A stretch of DNA of 64,000 nucleotides, from positions 1 through 64,000 of the forward strand of contig NZ_WAEM01000009.1 of the NCBI RefSeq assembly GCF_008806775.1, written 5' to 3'. The translations under genes were made by a program, and so were the position numbers. This document shows, piece by piece, positions 18,737 through 27,127 of this stretch (position 1 is its first letter; each line of letters begins with the position of its first letter). The notes under the pieces were generated by a model that saw only the letters and a list, made by a program, of their open reading frames with translations, had not been told where the DNA came from and did not search any database. The DNA comes from Flavobacterium luteum. Its GTDB lineage: Bacteria; Bacteroidota; Bacteroidia; Flavobacteriales; Flavobacteriaceae.

Positions 18737-21061
18737 ATGAATAACTTCAAATCTTTTTTTTTCCTACTTTTTATATTTTCAGTACTTTCGACCAATGCGC
18801 AAGTAGGAATAGGAACTACTACTCCTACAGCAGCTTTAGATATAAATTCTACAAATGATGGATTACTTATACCAAGAGTAGCTTTAACAGGTACTGCAAC
18901 TGTGTTACCAATTCTAACAGGTACTACTTCTGAACTAGTATACAACACAGCAACAATAAGCGATGTTACACCAGGTTTTTATTACTTAAGTACTGCAATA
19001 GGACCTTGGGTTAGATTAGCTGCAGCTTCCGCTTCTGCAACAACAGATTGGTCGGTTACTGGCAATACTGGAATAGTTGATGGAACTAACTATATAGGAA
19101 CCGCAGCTTTAACCGATGTAGATGTTGCTTTTAGAAGAAATAATGTTGCATCTGGGAAAATAGGAATAACAAACACTTCATATGGAGTAGGAACTTTGGC
19201 AGCTAATACATCTGGTACACAAAGTACCGCAATAGGTGTAAATGCATTAGCTTCCAACCAAACCGCTTCTGACAATACAGCCATTGGCTATAATGCATTA
19301 CAATCGAATACAACTACTGGTACCCATACTGCTGTTGGATCTGGTGCATTAGAGTCAAATACAACAGGAATTGAAAATACTGGAATTGGCTATAGAGCTT
19401 TAAGCCAAAATACATCAGGTGGTAATAATGTAGCTATAGGTCAAGAAACTTTAGCAACCAATTCTTCAGGCGAACATAATACAGCAGTAGGGCATCAAAG
19501 CTTACAGTTTAATAAATCGAATAGACAAACAGCGCTAGGATTTCAAGCACTTCAAGGGGATGCAGTATCAGCACTTTCTGCGGGTGCTGATAATACATCT
19601 GTTGGCTATCAGTCTATGCAATTGGCTACAACGGGCACTGGAAATTCAGCCCTTGGTTTTCATGCAGGGTGGTTTAACTCGTCTGGTTCTAATAATGTAT
19701 TTTTAGGTCGGTTAGCAGGCAGTGCAACTACTACAGGAAGTAATAACGTGTTTTTAGGAAACGAAGCGGGTTCGGCAGAAGCGGGAGCAACTAGCAATAA
19801 ATTATACATCTCAAATTCTGCAACTACACCTACAACTTCACTAATTTATGGAGATTTTACTTCATCTCCAAAAATCCTAAGAACAAATAGTCAATTTCAA
19901 ATAGGAGATCCTGCAACAACAGGTTATGTGTTTCCAACCGCTCGTGGAACTAATGGTCAAACTTTAACCACAAACGGAACTGGAGTCTTGTCTTGGTCGA
20001 GTGTAGCGGCACCAACAAGTTGGGATATCACAGGGAATACAATTGCCAGTCCATTAAATTTTATGGGAACTATTAATGATTTTGATGTCCGATTTAGACG
20101 AAATAATTTATCTGCAGGTAAAATTGGAAGTTCTAGCACTGCATTTGGTGTTGGTGCATTATCTAATGATATTTCTACAAGAAATACAGCAATTGGTGTA
20201 AATGCCTTAACCAATAGTATCAATTTAGGCACATCAAATAATGTAGCTGTTGGATGGGGTGCATTAGACGCTACATTCGATCATGTATGTTCTCAAAATG
20301 TTGCTGTTGGTGCTAATGCACTGGGAAGTGCTGGAAGTGGCAGCAATGATTCCAATAATAATGTAGCTATTGGTTTTAATTCCTCTCAAGGGCTTCAATC
20401 TGGAAATGACAATGTATCGGTTGGTCAAGGATCACTAAACAATGCCGTTATTGTAAATAATTGTACTGCTGTAGGGAAAAATGCATTGTTTAGTACTACT
20501 GCAAGTGATAATACTGCACTAGGAAATCTTGCAGGAAATGCTATTACAACAGGCACAAACAATACAGCAATTGGTTTTAACGCTCAAGTTGCTGTTGCAA
20601 CTAATTCTAATCAAATACGAATTGGAGATGGAGCCATTTCGTTAGCAACTACACAAGTGGCATGGTCAGCAACCTCAGACAGAAGGCTGAAATCGAATAT
20701 AGAAAATTCTAATTTGGGATTAGATTTTATTAAAAAATTACGTCCGGTGTCTTATTTCCGTACAAACGATAAAGATAAAAAAACGGAATACGGGTTTATT
20801 GCTCAAGAACTAGAACTGGCTCTTACTAAAGCAGGAGACAAAAACAATGGAATTATCAGTAAAGACGATGCGGGTATGTATGCCGTTAGATATAATGATT
20901 TTACGTCAATTACAATAAAAGCAGTACAAGAGCAACAGGAAATTATTGAACAACTTAAATACACAAATACAGAACTTTTAAAAACTAATGCCGAACTTTT
21001 AAAATCAAATCTTGCTATTTTAAAACGTTTAGAAAAATTAGAGAAAAAAAAGAGTGAGTAA
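18737..21061 (+). CDS. Secreted YadA-head-like protein with S74 self-cleaving chaperone domain
   Basis: 774 residues. Signal peptide (1-21, ending TNAQ), a conserved VGIGTTTPTAALDI segment, and then many 16-17-residue repeats of the type TAxGxxALxxNTxGxxN, as in trimeric beta-roll heads. The module DVAFRRNN..GKIG occurs twice (about 130 and 452), so the head is internally duplicated. The C-terminus is a peptidase S74 intramolecular chaperone: TSDRRLKSNI places Ser647 and Lys652 at the Ser/Lys spacing used for autocleavage in phage endosialidase spikes, followed by LRPVSYF, EYGFIAQE and a terminal coiled coil (about 725-774). It is probably a homotrimeric surface or secreted fibre. No T9SS sorting domain is present, so surface attachment is unexplained. 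A paralogue lies at 21644. Confidence 0.85.
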   Translation: MNNFKSFFFLLFIFSVLSTNAQVGIGTTTPTAALDINSTNDGLLIPRVALTGTATVLPILTGTTSELVYNTATISDVTPGFYYLSTAIGPWVRLAAASASATTDWSVTGNTGIVDGTNYIGTAALTDVDVAFRRNNVASGKIGITNTSYGVGTLAANTSGTQSTAIGVNALASNQTASDNTAIGYNALQSNTTTGTHTAVGSGALESNTTGIENTGIGYRALSQNTSGGNNVAIGQETLATNSSGEHNTAVGHQSLQFNKSNRQTALGFQALQGDAVSALSAGADNTSVGYQSMQLATTGTGNSALGFHAGWFNSSGSNNVFLGRLAGSATTTGSNNVFLGNEAGSAEAGATSNKLYISNSATTPTTSLIYGDFTSSPKILRTNSQFQIGDPATTGYVFPTARGTNGQTLTTNGTGVLSWSSVAAPTSWDITGNTIASPLNFMGTINDFDVRFRRNNLSAGKIGSSSTAFGVGALSNDISTRNTAIGVNALTNSINLGTSNNVAVGWGALDATFDHVCSQNVAVGANALGSAGSGSNDSNNNVAIGFNSSQGLQSGNDNVSVGQGSLNNAVIVNNCTAVGKNALFSTTASDNTALGNLAGNAITTGTNNTAIGFNAQVAVATNSNQIRIGDGAISLATTQVAWSATSDRRLKSNIENSNLGLDFIKKLRPVSYFRTNDKDKKTEYGFIAQELELALTKAGDKNNGIISKDDAGMYAVRYNDFTSITIKAVQEQQEIIEQLKYTNTELLKTNAELLKSNLAILKRLEKLEKKKSE

Positions 21062-21233
21062 TAGTTTTTAAAAAAACTTATCACACTAAAACAAGCATTA
21101 AAAATATTGTAATAAATGTTATTTTTTGGTGAATTTGAAATTTATAAAAACATTTAATTATTGCAACACCAATTTTAATGCCTTAAAAATTAAGCAATTA
21201 ATAGTCTTGACTTTTAGATTAAAATTAAAAAAA

Positions 21234-21390
21234 CCACAACATTACTACAACATTCTCTAAAATTGAATTAACAACAGTTAAACACAAAAAAATAATTAAA
21301 ACTGTTTTAGAGTCAAAACCATTCGATTTATAAGGGTTTTACTAATTTACAACGTTGTAATTGGCTTTTGTATAGTTTTTGTATATGTAA
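21234..21390 (+). promoter_or_regulatory. Shared surface-gene regulatory module, copy 3
   Basis: CCACAACATT at 21234 and CTACAACATT at 21245 (11 bp apart), the palindrome TTACAACGTTGTAA at 21347-21360, TGTATAG at 21369 and TGTATATG at 21380. From the palindrome centre to TGTATAG is 15.5 bp, the same as in the copy at 3713-3860. TAATTTTG at 21419-21426 fits a Bacteroidota -7 element, but no -33 element is properly spaced. The remaining gap (21062-21643) shows no gene. Confidence 0.65.
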
Positions 21391-21643
21391 AATAGCTGTA
21401 AAATTAGAGTTTTGTAGCTAATTTTGTGTTAGTCCGTATTATGAATTTGAATTAATAAAAAAATCAATACATTTTTCAAATTTATTTATATACAAAACCA
21501 ATTAAAGCTTCTACTTCCATTCTTAAAAAAGAAAAATTAAAAGTAGCTGTATTTTAAATTACTAAAAAGATTCCCCTAAAAATTTCACTTTTTAGGAATC
21601 AATACTAAATAAATTGACAACTTACCAACTGATGGAAATTAAA

Positions 21644-23578
21644 ATGAAAAAAATGAAATCTCTTCTATTGCTTTTAATAGTTGTTTTTGCAATAACTAGA
21701 ACGAATGCTCAAGTAGGAATAGGCACTACAAACCCTTTCGCTGCTTTAGATGTATTTTCAGGTACAGATGGGCTATTAATACCTAGAGTGGCATTAACAG
21801 CAACCACTGTTGTGCTACCCGTACTTACAGGTACCGAATCAGAACTAGTATACAATACCAATACATTAAACGATGTTACTCCTGGTTTTTATTTCTTAAG
21901 TTCCGCAACAGGTCCTTGGGTTAGACTAGGAAGTGGAGCAACAAACTCTTGGCTTATAACAGGGAATTCTAATATTGTAGATGGCACTAATTTTTTGGGA
22001 ACTACAAATGGTGTTGATGTCGCTTTTAGAAGAAATAATTTAGAGGCTGGGAAAATTGGAACTACAAGCACTTCTTTTGGTTTGTCTTCCGCAAACTTAA
22101 ATACTGCTGCGGGAACCACTGCCTTTGGGGTTAGTGCATTAGCTGCGAATATAGCTGCTGTTGGGAATACGGCTTTAGGATACTCCGCATTAGCGGCTAG
22201 TACTGCAGCAAACAATACTGCTGTCGGTTATGGAGCAGGCGATGCACTTACTTCAGCAGATAATACTGCTGTAGGTTTTAATGCTTTAGGTACTACTGCT
22301 GGTGCAAATAATGTTGCAGTTGGTTCTGGAGCTTTAGCGGTTAGCACGGCAGCTGATAATACAGCTGTAGGTTACAATGCTTTAACAACAAACTCAACAG
22401 GAAGTAATAATATTGCTTTAGGTATTCGTGCTTTAGATGCAAACACTACTGGATTGCAAAATATAGCAGTAGGAACTGATGCTTTAGGAGCAAACGTTGG
22501 TGGTTCTGCAAATGTTGCTGTAGGCTATAATGCTTTATTAAATTACGTTGGTGGTAATAACACTGTTGCGATGGGATATCAAGCAGGATTGAATAATACA
22601 GCTTCTAATAATACCTTATTGGGTTTTCAAGCTGGAAATGCAGTTCAAGGAAGTGGAATAGTTGCAATTGGTTTTCAAGCAGGCGCAGCTATTCGTGGGG
22701 GTGACTGTGTAGCTATAGGTAATGGTGCTTTTGATGGTAACAATGATCCTGCCTCTCAATTTAGCATAGCTATTGGATCTCAAGCTATGGGTGGAAGTAC
22801 AGGTGTAGCAGCACATAACGTAGCCATAGGGTATCAAGCTTTAAATTCAACCACTGCTAGTAACAATGTTGCAATTGGCACACAAGCTTGTGGACAAACA
22901 ACAGGTGGAATTGATAATGTTGCCGTAGGGTATAATGCATTCTCTCAAGGTAATGCCAGTGCTAATGTAGCAATTGGTAGAGATGCTTTAATGCAATCTC
23001 CTGGAAATAATAATACTGCAGTAGGACACAATGCTGGTAGAGATACACCTGGTGATAGTAATACTTTTATTGGATATCAGACCAATGGTACTGGTGCTAC
23101 CAGTAATGCTATATCAATTGGATTTGGAGTTAACAATACTATTAGTAATCAAGTAAAATTAGGAAACGGGGCAATTACATCGGCTGTAATTCAAGTGGGT
23201 TGGACCGTAACTTCTGACAAAAGAGCAAAATCGAACATAAAAGACTCTCCTTTAGGATTGAATTTTATAAAAAAATTACGTCCTGTTTCTTATTTCAAAA
23301 ATAATGATGAAAATAAAAAAACAGAATATGGTTTTATTGCCCAAGAAGTAGAAGCATCTTTGAAAAAAGAGGGGGATTATAATAATGGTGTAATTTATAA
23401 AGACCCTGAAGGGAATTATGGTATGAGATATAACGATATTATTCCAATTACCGTAAAGGCAGTACAAGAGCAACAAGAACTTATAGAACAACTTCAAAAA
23501 GCAAATGCTGAGCTTGTAAAAGCAAACGCTACTATACTAAAACGCTTGGAGAAATTAGAAAAAAGTAAGAGTGATTAA
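21644..23578 (+). CDS. Secreted YadA-head-like protein with S74 chaperone domain, paralogue
   Basis: 644 residues from ATG 21644, which gives a clean signal peptide (MKKMKSLLLLLIVVFAITRT, then NAQ). In-frame ATG 21632 and TTG 21614 are less likely starts. It repeats the plan of its neighbour: VGIGTTNPFAALDV, DVAFRRNN..GKIG, a long head of 16-17-residue xAVGxxAL repeats, and a C-terminal S74 domain with TSDKRAKSNI (Ser524, Lys529), LRPVSYF, EYGFIAQEVE and a coiled-coil tail. Autocleavage would release a C-terminal fragment of about 120 residues. Unlike its neighbour it has only one FRRNN module. The regulatory module at 21234-21390 lies about 250 bp upstream. Confidence 0.85.
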   Translation: MKKMKSLLLLLIVVFAITRTNAQVGIGTTNPFAALDVFSGTDGLLIPRVALTATTVVLPVLTGTESELVYNTNTLNDVTPGFYFLSSATGPWVRLGSGATNSWLITGNSNIVDGTNFLGTTNGVDVAFRRNNLEAGKIGTTSTSFGLSSANLNTAAGTTAFGVSALAANIAAVGNTALGYSALAASTAANNTAVGYGAGDALTSADNTAVGFNALGTTAGANNVAVGSGALAVSTAADNTAVGYNALTTNSTGSNNIALGIRALDANTTGLQNIAVGTDALGANVGGSANVAVGYNALLNYVGGNNTVAMGYQAGLNNTASNNTLLGFQAGNAVQGSGIVAIGFQAGAAIRGGDCVAIGNGAFDGNNDPASQFSIAIGSQAMGGSTGVAAHNVAIGYQALNSTTASNNVAIGTQACGQTTGGIDNVAVGYNAFSQGNASANVAIGRDALMQSPGNNNTAVGHNAGRDTPGDSNTFIGYQTNGTGATSNAISIGFGVNNTISNQVKLGNGAITSAVIQVGWTVTSDKRAKSNIKDSPLGLNFIKKLRPVSYFKNNDENKKTEYGFIAQEVEASLKKEGDYNNGVIYKDPEGNYGMRYNDIIPITVKAVQEQQELIEQLQKANAELVKANATILKRLEKLEKSKSD

Positions 23579-23631
23579 TTTCCTAAAAAAGAAAAACCAC
23601 TCTTACCAACCTAAAACAACAAACAACTCAT

Positions 23632-24948
23632 CTAACTCGTCGAGCTATAAATCATGTAATTTTGAGTAGCTACCCTAGCTTTTAGATCGTGCATTAAATT
23701 GTATAGCCCGAAAAAGGTTCTATTAATGTACAAAAAATGCTTAGAACCTCTATTGCCATTCATTTTTCGCAATTGGGTGTCTTTAGTAAAATCTTCGCCC
23801 ATAACGGCTATTTCAGCAAAAAAATCTTCATCGGAGAAATCGAAATAATCACCATGAAAAGGTTTGGTAAACAAACTTAACAATCGGTGAAAAATTCCTG
23901 TAAAGTATTCAATTTCAGCTGGCGAATCGTCTAAACGCAATATCTCTAATTCGTATAATTTTTCATTAAACAAAAAAGGATTATTAATCACTTTTGGGTC
24001 TGCCAATTCAAAATAAGGAAAATAAAATTCGTCTGGCACTTTCTTGATACAACCAAAATCGATTGGCATCAAATTTGCCTCGCTATCAATTAAAAAATTA
24101 CCGGGATGTGGGTCAGCATGCACTTGTCGCAGTTCATGCATTTGAAACATATAAAAATCCCACAGAGCTTGTCCTAATTTATCTCCTTTTGCTCTATCAG
24201 TATTTTTAGCTGCAAATTCAGACAAATGCTCCCCTTCCATCCAATCCATGGTTAAAATCTTTTCTGAAGACAACTCTGGGTAATAGTTAGGAAATCTTAA
24301 ATTGGCTATGTCTTTACAGGCATTTGCCATTTCGAGGCTTTGCTTTAATTCTAAAATATAATTGGTCTCTTCAAGCAATTTATTTTCAACTTCTATAAAA
24401 TATTTTTCAGAATCCTTCCCTTTTAGATTGAACATTCTGGTTGCAAAAGGTTTTACCAACGCCAAATCTGAACTAATACTATCAGCAACGCCTGGATATT
24501 GAATTTTTACGGCTAATTTCTTTCCGTTTTTTGTAGCAACATGCACCTGACCTATACTAGCCGCATTTATAGAATTTGGAGTAAAAGTATCGTAAATTTC
24601 TTCTGGAAACTTTCCTAAATATTTCTTGAACGTTTTTCTAACCAAGGGTGCCGATAAAGGAGGAACAGAGAATTGGGATAAGGAAAACTTGTCTACATAA
24701 GCTTGTGGCATAATGCTTTTGTCCATACTCAGCATTTGAGCCACTTTAAGAGCACTCCCTTTTAAATTTTGCAATCCATCATAAATGTCTTCCGCATTGT
24801 TTTCATTCAATTTATCTTTGGTTAAGGACGGATTAACTATTTTCTCCCCATAATAAGCAACATAGTTTCCTCCAACCTTAAAACCTGTCTTTACGAGTTG
24901 GCTGGCACGTTCTATTTTTCCTGTTGGAATTTTATCTATTGTTTTCAT
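23632..24948 (-). CDS. ABC1/UbiB-family atypical protein kinase
   Basis: 438 residues. Family motifs in order: ALKVAQ (67-71 region), where the signature KxGQ reads K68-V-A-Q71 with Ala for Gly; NAASIGQVHVA (129-138); the VAIK-type lysine at K148 (AVKIQYPG); HADPHPGNF (277-285); and DFG (297-299). UbiB/ADCK proteins are unusual kinases or ATPases linked to quinone-pathway lipids. Here the substrate is unknown. Flavobacteria make menaquinone, so a UbiB role is only by analogy. It follows a TetR-like gene by 20 bp on the same strand, suggesting an operon. Confidence 0.85.
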   Translation of the reverse strand: MKTIDKIPTGKIERASQLVKTGFKVGGNYVAYYGEKIVNPSLTKDKLNENNAEDIYDGLQNLKGSALKVAQMLSMDKSIMPQAYVDKFSLSQFSVPPLSAPLVRKTFKKYLGKFPEEIYDTFTPNSINAASIGQVHVATKNGKKLAVKIQYPGVADSISSDLALVKPFATRMFNLKGKDSEKYFIEVENKLLEETNYILELKQSLEMANACKDIANLRFPNYYPELSSEKILTMDWMEGEHLSEFAAKNTDRAKGDKLGQALWDFYMFQMHELRQVHADPHPGNFLIDSEANLMPIDFGCIKKVPDEFYFPYFELADPKVINNPFLFNEKLYELEILRLDDSPAEIEYFTGIFHRLLSLFTKPFHGDYFDFSDEDFFAEIAVMGEDFTKDTQLRKMNGNRGSKHFLYINRTFFGLYNLMHDLKARVATQNYMIYSSTS

Positions 24949-24968
24949 TTTATAGTGCTTGTAATAAA

Positions 24969-25640
24969 TTACATTTTACGTTCTTTCCACAGAAATTTAC
25001 CTAGATCAAACAAACTCTCTAACGGTTTAGTATTTAATAAATCAACTACAGTATTTACTGATTTCTCGATTACGATATCTGTCTTTTCAAAACTTTTAGA
25101 AGTATCGTCCATCCAAAATTTTAATATAAACAAAAACTGAATCCATGCTCCTTCAGAAAATACTGGTTTTGTTATTTTTTCTAATTTCACGAAGCTTTCG
25201 CTCGGATTCTCTTCAATAATTTCAGTTATAAACGTTTTGAATAAACTTCTAAATTGTTTTAAATCTTTTAAATTTTTCAATCCATCGTTATTTTCTTGTA
25301 GTGAAAATAGCACATAGCTTCTATTTAACGTCAAGATTTCGAATAGCGTAAAAAACAAAGTCAACAATTTATTCTTATCTGTATACGTACTATAATTCTC
25401 GTCTTTCTCAATGGATGCAATTGCATTCTCAAAAAATTTAGCCCAAATGGCTTGCTTTACAGCGCTAAACGATCCAAAAAAAGAGTAAAAATCAGCCTCT
25501 TCTATTGCATTTTCTTTGCAAAATTGGAAAACGTTTTTTGGTCTTTGATTGTTTTCTAAAACGGAATTCATGTACAATGTAATGATATGGTCATCATTGA
25601 TTGTGTGTTTTTTTGAAGCTATTTTTTTAGTGGTTGCCAT
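24969..25640 (-). CDS. TetR-like transcriptional regulator
   Basis: 223 residues. The N-terminal 60 or so residues have a TetR-type helix-turn-helix layout (a short helix around HIITLYMNSVLE, then NVFQFCKENAIEEADFYSFF), followed by an all-helical ligand/dimer domain. It lies 20 bp upstream of the ABC1 kinase gene on the same strand, so it probably regulates or is co-expressed with it. The HTH is less canonical than in classical TetR; the ligand is unknown. Confidence 0.65.
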   Translation of the reverse strand: MATTKKIASKKHTINDDHIITLYMNSVLENNQRPKNVFQFCKENAIEEADFYSFFGSFSAVKQAIWAKFFENAIASIEKDENYSTYTDKNKLLTLFFTLFEILTLNRSYVLFSLQENNDGLKNLKDLKQFRSLFKTFITEIIEENPSESFVKLEKITKPVFSEGAWIQFLFILKFWMDDTSKSFEKTDIVIEKSVNTVVDLLNTKPLESLFDLGKFLWKERKM

Positions 25641-25727
25641 AATAATGTATTTTAAATCTTTGGTAAAGATACTGTTTGTTTAATATATGTACACAATGAT
25701 TAAACAAAATATTGTGTTAAATTTTGG

Positions 25728-25761
25728 CAAAAAAAAAGCTGCTTCTAAACGAAACAGCTTT
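25728..25761 (-). terminator. Rho-independent terminator for the OmpA-type gene
   Basis: On the minus strand AAAGCTG pairs with CAGCTTT, with a GAA/TTC inner stem, and runs into a T-tract (plus-strand A-run at 25728-25737). It lies just after the stop codon at 25782. Confidence 0.85.
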
Positions 25762-25781
25762 AGGTTATAGAAAATTGAATT

Positions 25782-26471
25782 TTATTTTCCTTCTTGAGCT
25801 TCTTGTATCATTTTTTCGTTTGCAGTAATAGCAAATTCAACACGACGGTTTTGACTTCTTCCTTGTGGAGTATCGTTTGATGCAATTGGATCAGCAATTC
25901 CTAAACCGTTAATACTAAACCTGCTAGCCAATAAGCCTTGGTTCGATAAATAATTCTTTACAGAAGTAGCTCTTTCTCTCGATAACTTTAAATTATGATC
26001 AGCAGAACCCGTACTATCAGTATACCCATAAATAACGATATTTGTATCTGGGTATTCATTAAAAACTTTAACCAGTTTATCTAAATTTGCTTTTGCAGTT
26101 GCGGTCAAAGTTGATTTGTTAGTATCAAAACGAACCGCATTTTCATTTAAAACTAATTTAATCCCCTCTCCCACTCGCTCTACTTGTGCTCCAGGAATTG
26201 CTGTATCGATTTCTCTAGCCTGTTTGTCCATTTTATTACCAATAACTCCACCAGCAGTACCTCCTATAACACCTCCAAGCACAGCACCAAGCGCACCATT
26301 ACCCCCTTTTCCTAGGTTATTACCAAGAATCCCGCCAATAATTGCTCCGCTAACTGCTCCAATTCCAGCGCCTCTTTGTGTTTTGTTTGTGTTTTTTACA
26401 GCTTCGCAACTTGTAATTATAGTGCTCAGCGCAACTAATAGTATCCCTGATAATAGTGTAAACTTTTTCAT
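25782..26471 (-). CDS. OmpA-family lipoprotein with glycine zipper (YiaD-like)
   Basis: 229 residues. A lipoprotein signal with lipobox-like ITSC (Cys22) is followed by a Gly-rich zipper (about 35-82, GAGIGAVSGAIIGGILG) and a C-terminal OmpA peptidoglycan-binding domain (about 108-218: RFDTNKSTL, YGYTDSTGS, LSRERATSVKNYL, GRSQNRRVEF). It most likely tethers the outer membrane to peptidoglycan, with the lipid in the outer membrane and the OmpA domain in the periplasm. The lipocalin-like lipoprotein gene lies 7 bp upstream, so they form a two-gene unit ended by the terminator at 25728. Confidence 0.9.
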   Translation of the reverse strand: MKKFTLLSGILLVALSTIITSCEAVKNTNKTQRGAGIGAVSGAIIGGILGNNLGKGGNGALGAVLGGVIGGTAGGVIGNKMDKQAREIDTAIPGAQVERVGEGIKLVLNENAVRFDTNKSTLTATAKANLDKLVKVFNEYPDTNIVIYGYTDSTGSADHNLKLSRERATSVKNYLSNQGLLASRFSINGLGIADPIASNDTPQGRSQNRRVEFAITANEKMIQEAQEGK

Positions 26472-26478
26472 ATTTTAT

Positions 26479-26952
26479 TTAGTTTTTTTGAAATTGATAA
26501 ATCACTTCTGTCATTTTTCCTCCTACGTTAATCTTATCAACGAGTTGAAATGAGGTTTCAGTTACATTTGCAACATTCAAGACATATCCGTCTCTAACTC
26601 TTTTTGCTTTCTCTCCAGCTGACAATACTTTCATAACAAACTGGCCTTCTTTATTAATAAACCAAGTAATATCAGAAGTAAAAGTCAGACACGAAGCATT
26701 AGTCAAAGCCATACTTCCCTTATTATTGTTAGAAATAAATTTCCATGTGCTTCCCACAAAGCATTTTGAATCAGCAATATCAAAAGAATTTACTTTAATA
26801 TATTCTGAACTTGGATAATTTACAGCTGTTATTGACCAATTCCCTTTAATAACTCGTTCTGTCTTATTGTCTACCTTAGTATTAGTAACTGACTTCGATT
26901 TGCATCCACATAGGAATACAGAAATGGATAATAGTAAAAGTATTTTTTTCAT
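26479..26952 (-). CDS. Lipocalin-like lipoprotein
   Basis: 157 residues with a lipoprotein signal peptide (lipobox LCGC, Cys17). The mature part has the pattern of Bacteroidota lipocalin-like proteins: GNWSITAVNYP near the N-terminus, FVGSTWKFISNN mid-protein and a beta-rich C-terminus with VIYQFQKN. It probably folds as a small barrel at the outer membrane. The ligand is unknown. It is co-directional with the OmpA-type gene and only 7 bp away, suggesting a shared envelope role. Confidence 0.75.
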   Translation of the reverse strand: MKKILLLLSISVFLCGCKSKSVTNTKVDNKTERVIKGNWSITAVNYPSSEYIKVNSFDIADSKCFVGSTWKFISNNNKGSMALTNASCLTFTSDITWFINKEGQFVMKVLSAGEKAKRVRDGYVLNVANVTETSFQLVDKINVGGKMTEVIYQFQKN

Positions 26953-27127
26953 AATTTACAAAAGTTAAAATTAAATTACTGCGAATGTACAAAGCATTTC
27001 CATGTAAATTGTTTCAAAATAAAAATATTTTCTTTCAAAATAAATAGTTGCGACAATTTGTCATTTATTAGAATTTGGTATCTTATTTGACTAATATAAA
27101 AAAAATTAACTTAAAAAATTTACAACT

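Noticed and set aside
18737..23578. S74 proteins as part of a prophage tail
   Set aside because: Both have signal peptides and no phage structural, replication or lysis genes are present on either side.
23565..23606. GTAAGAGTG/CACTCTTAC inverted repeat as terminator of the second S74 gene
   Set aside because: The loop is about 24 bases, one arm overlaps the coding region, and no T-tract follows.
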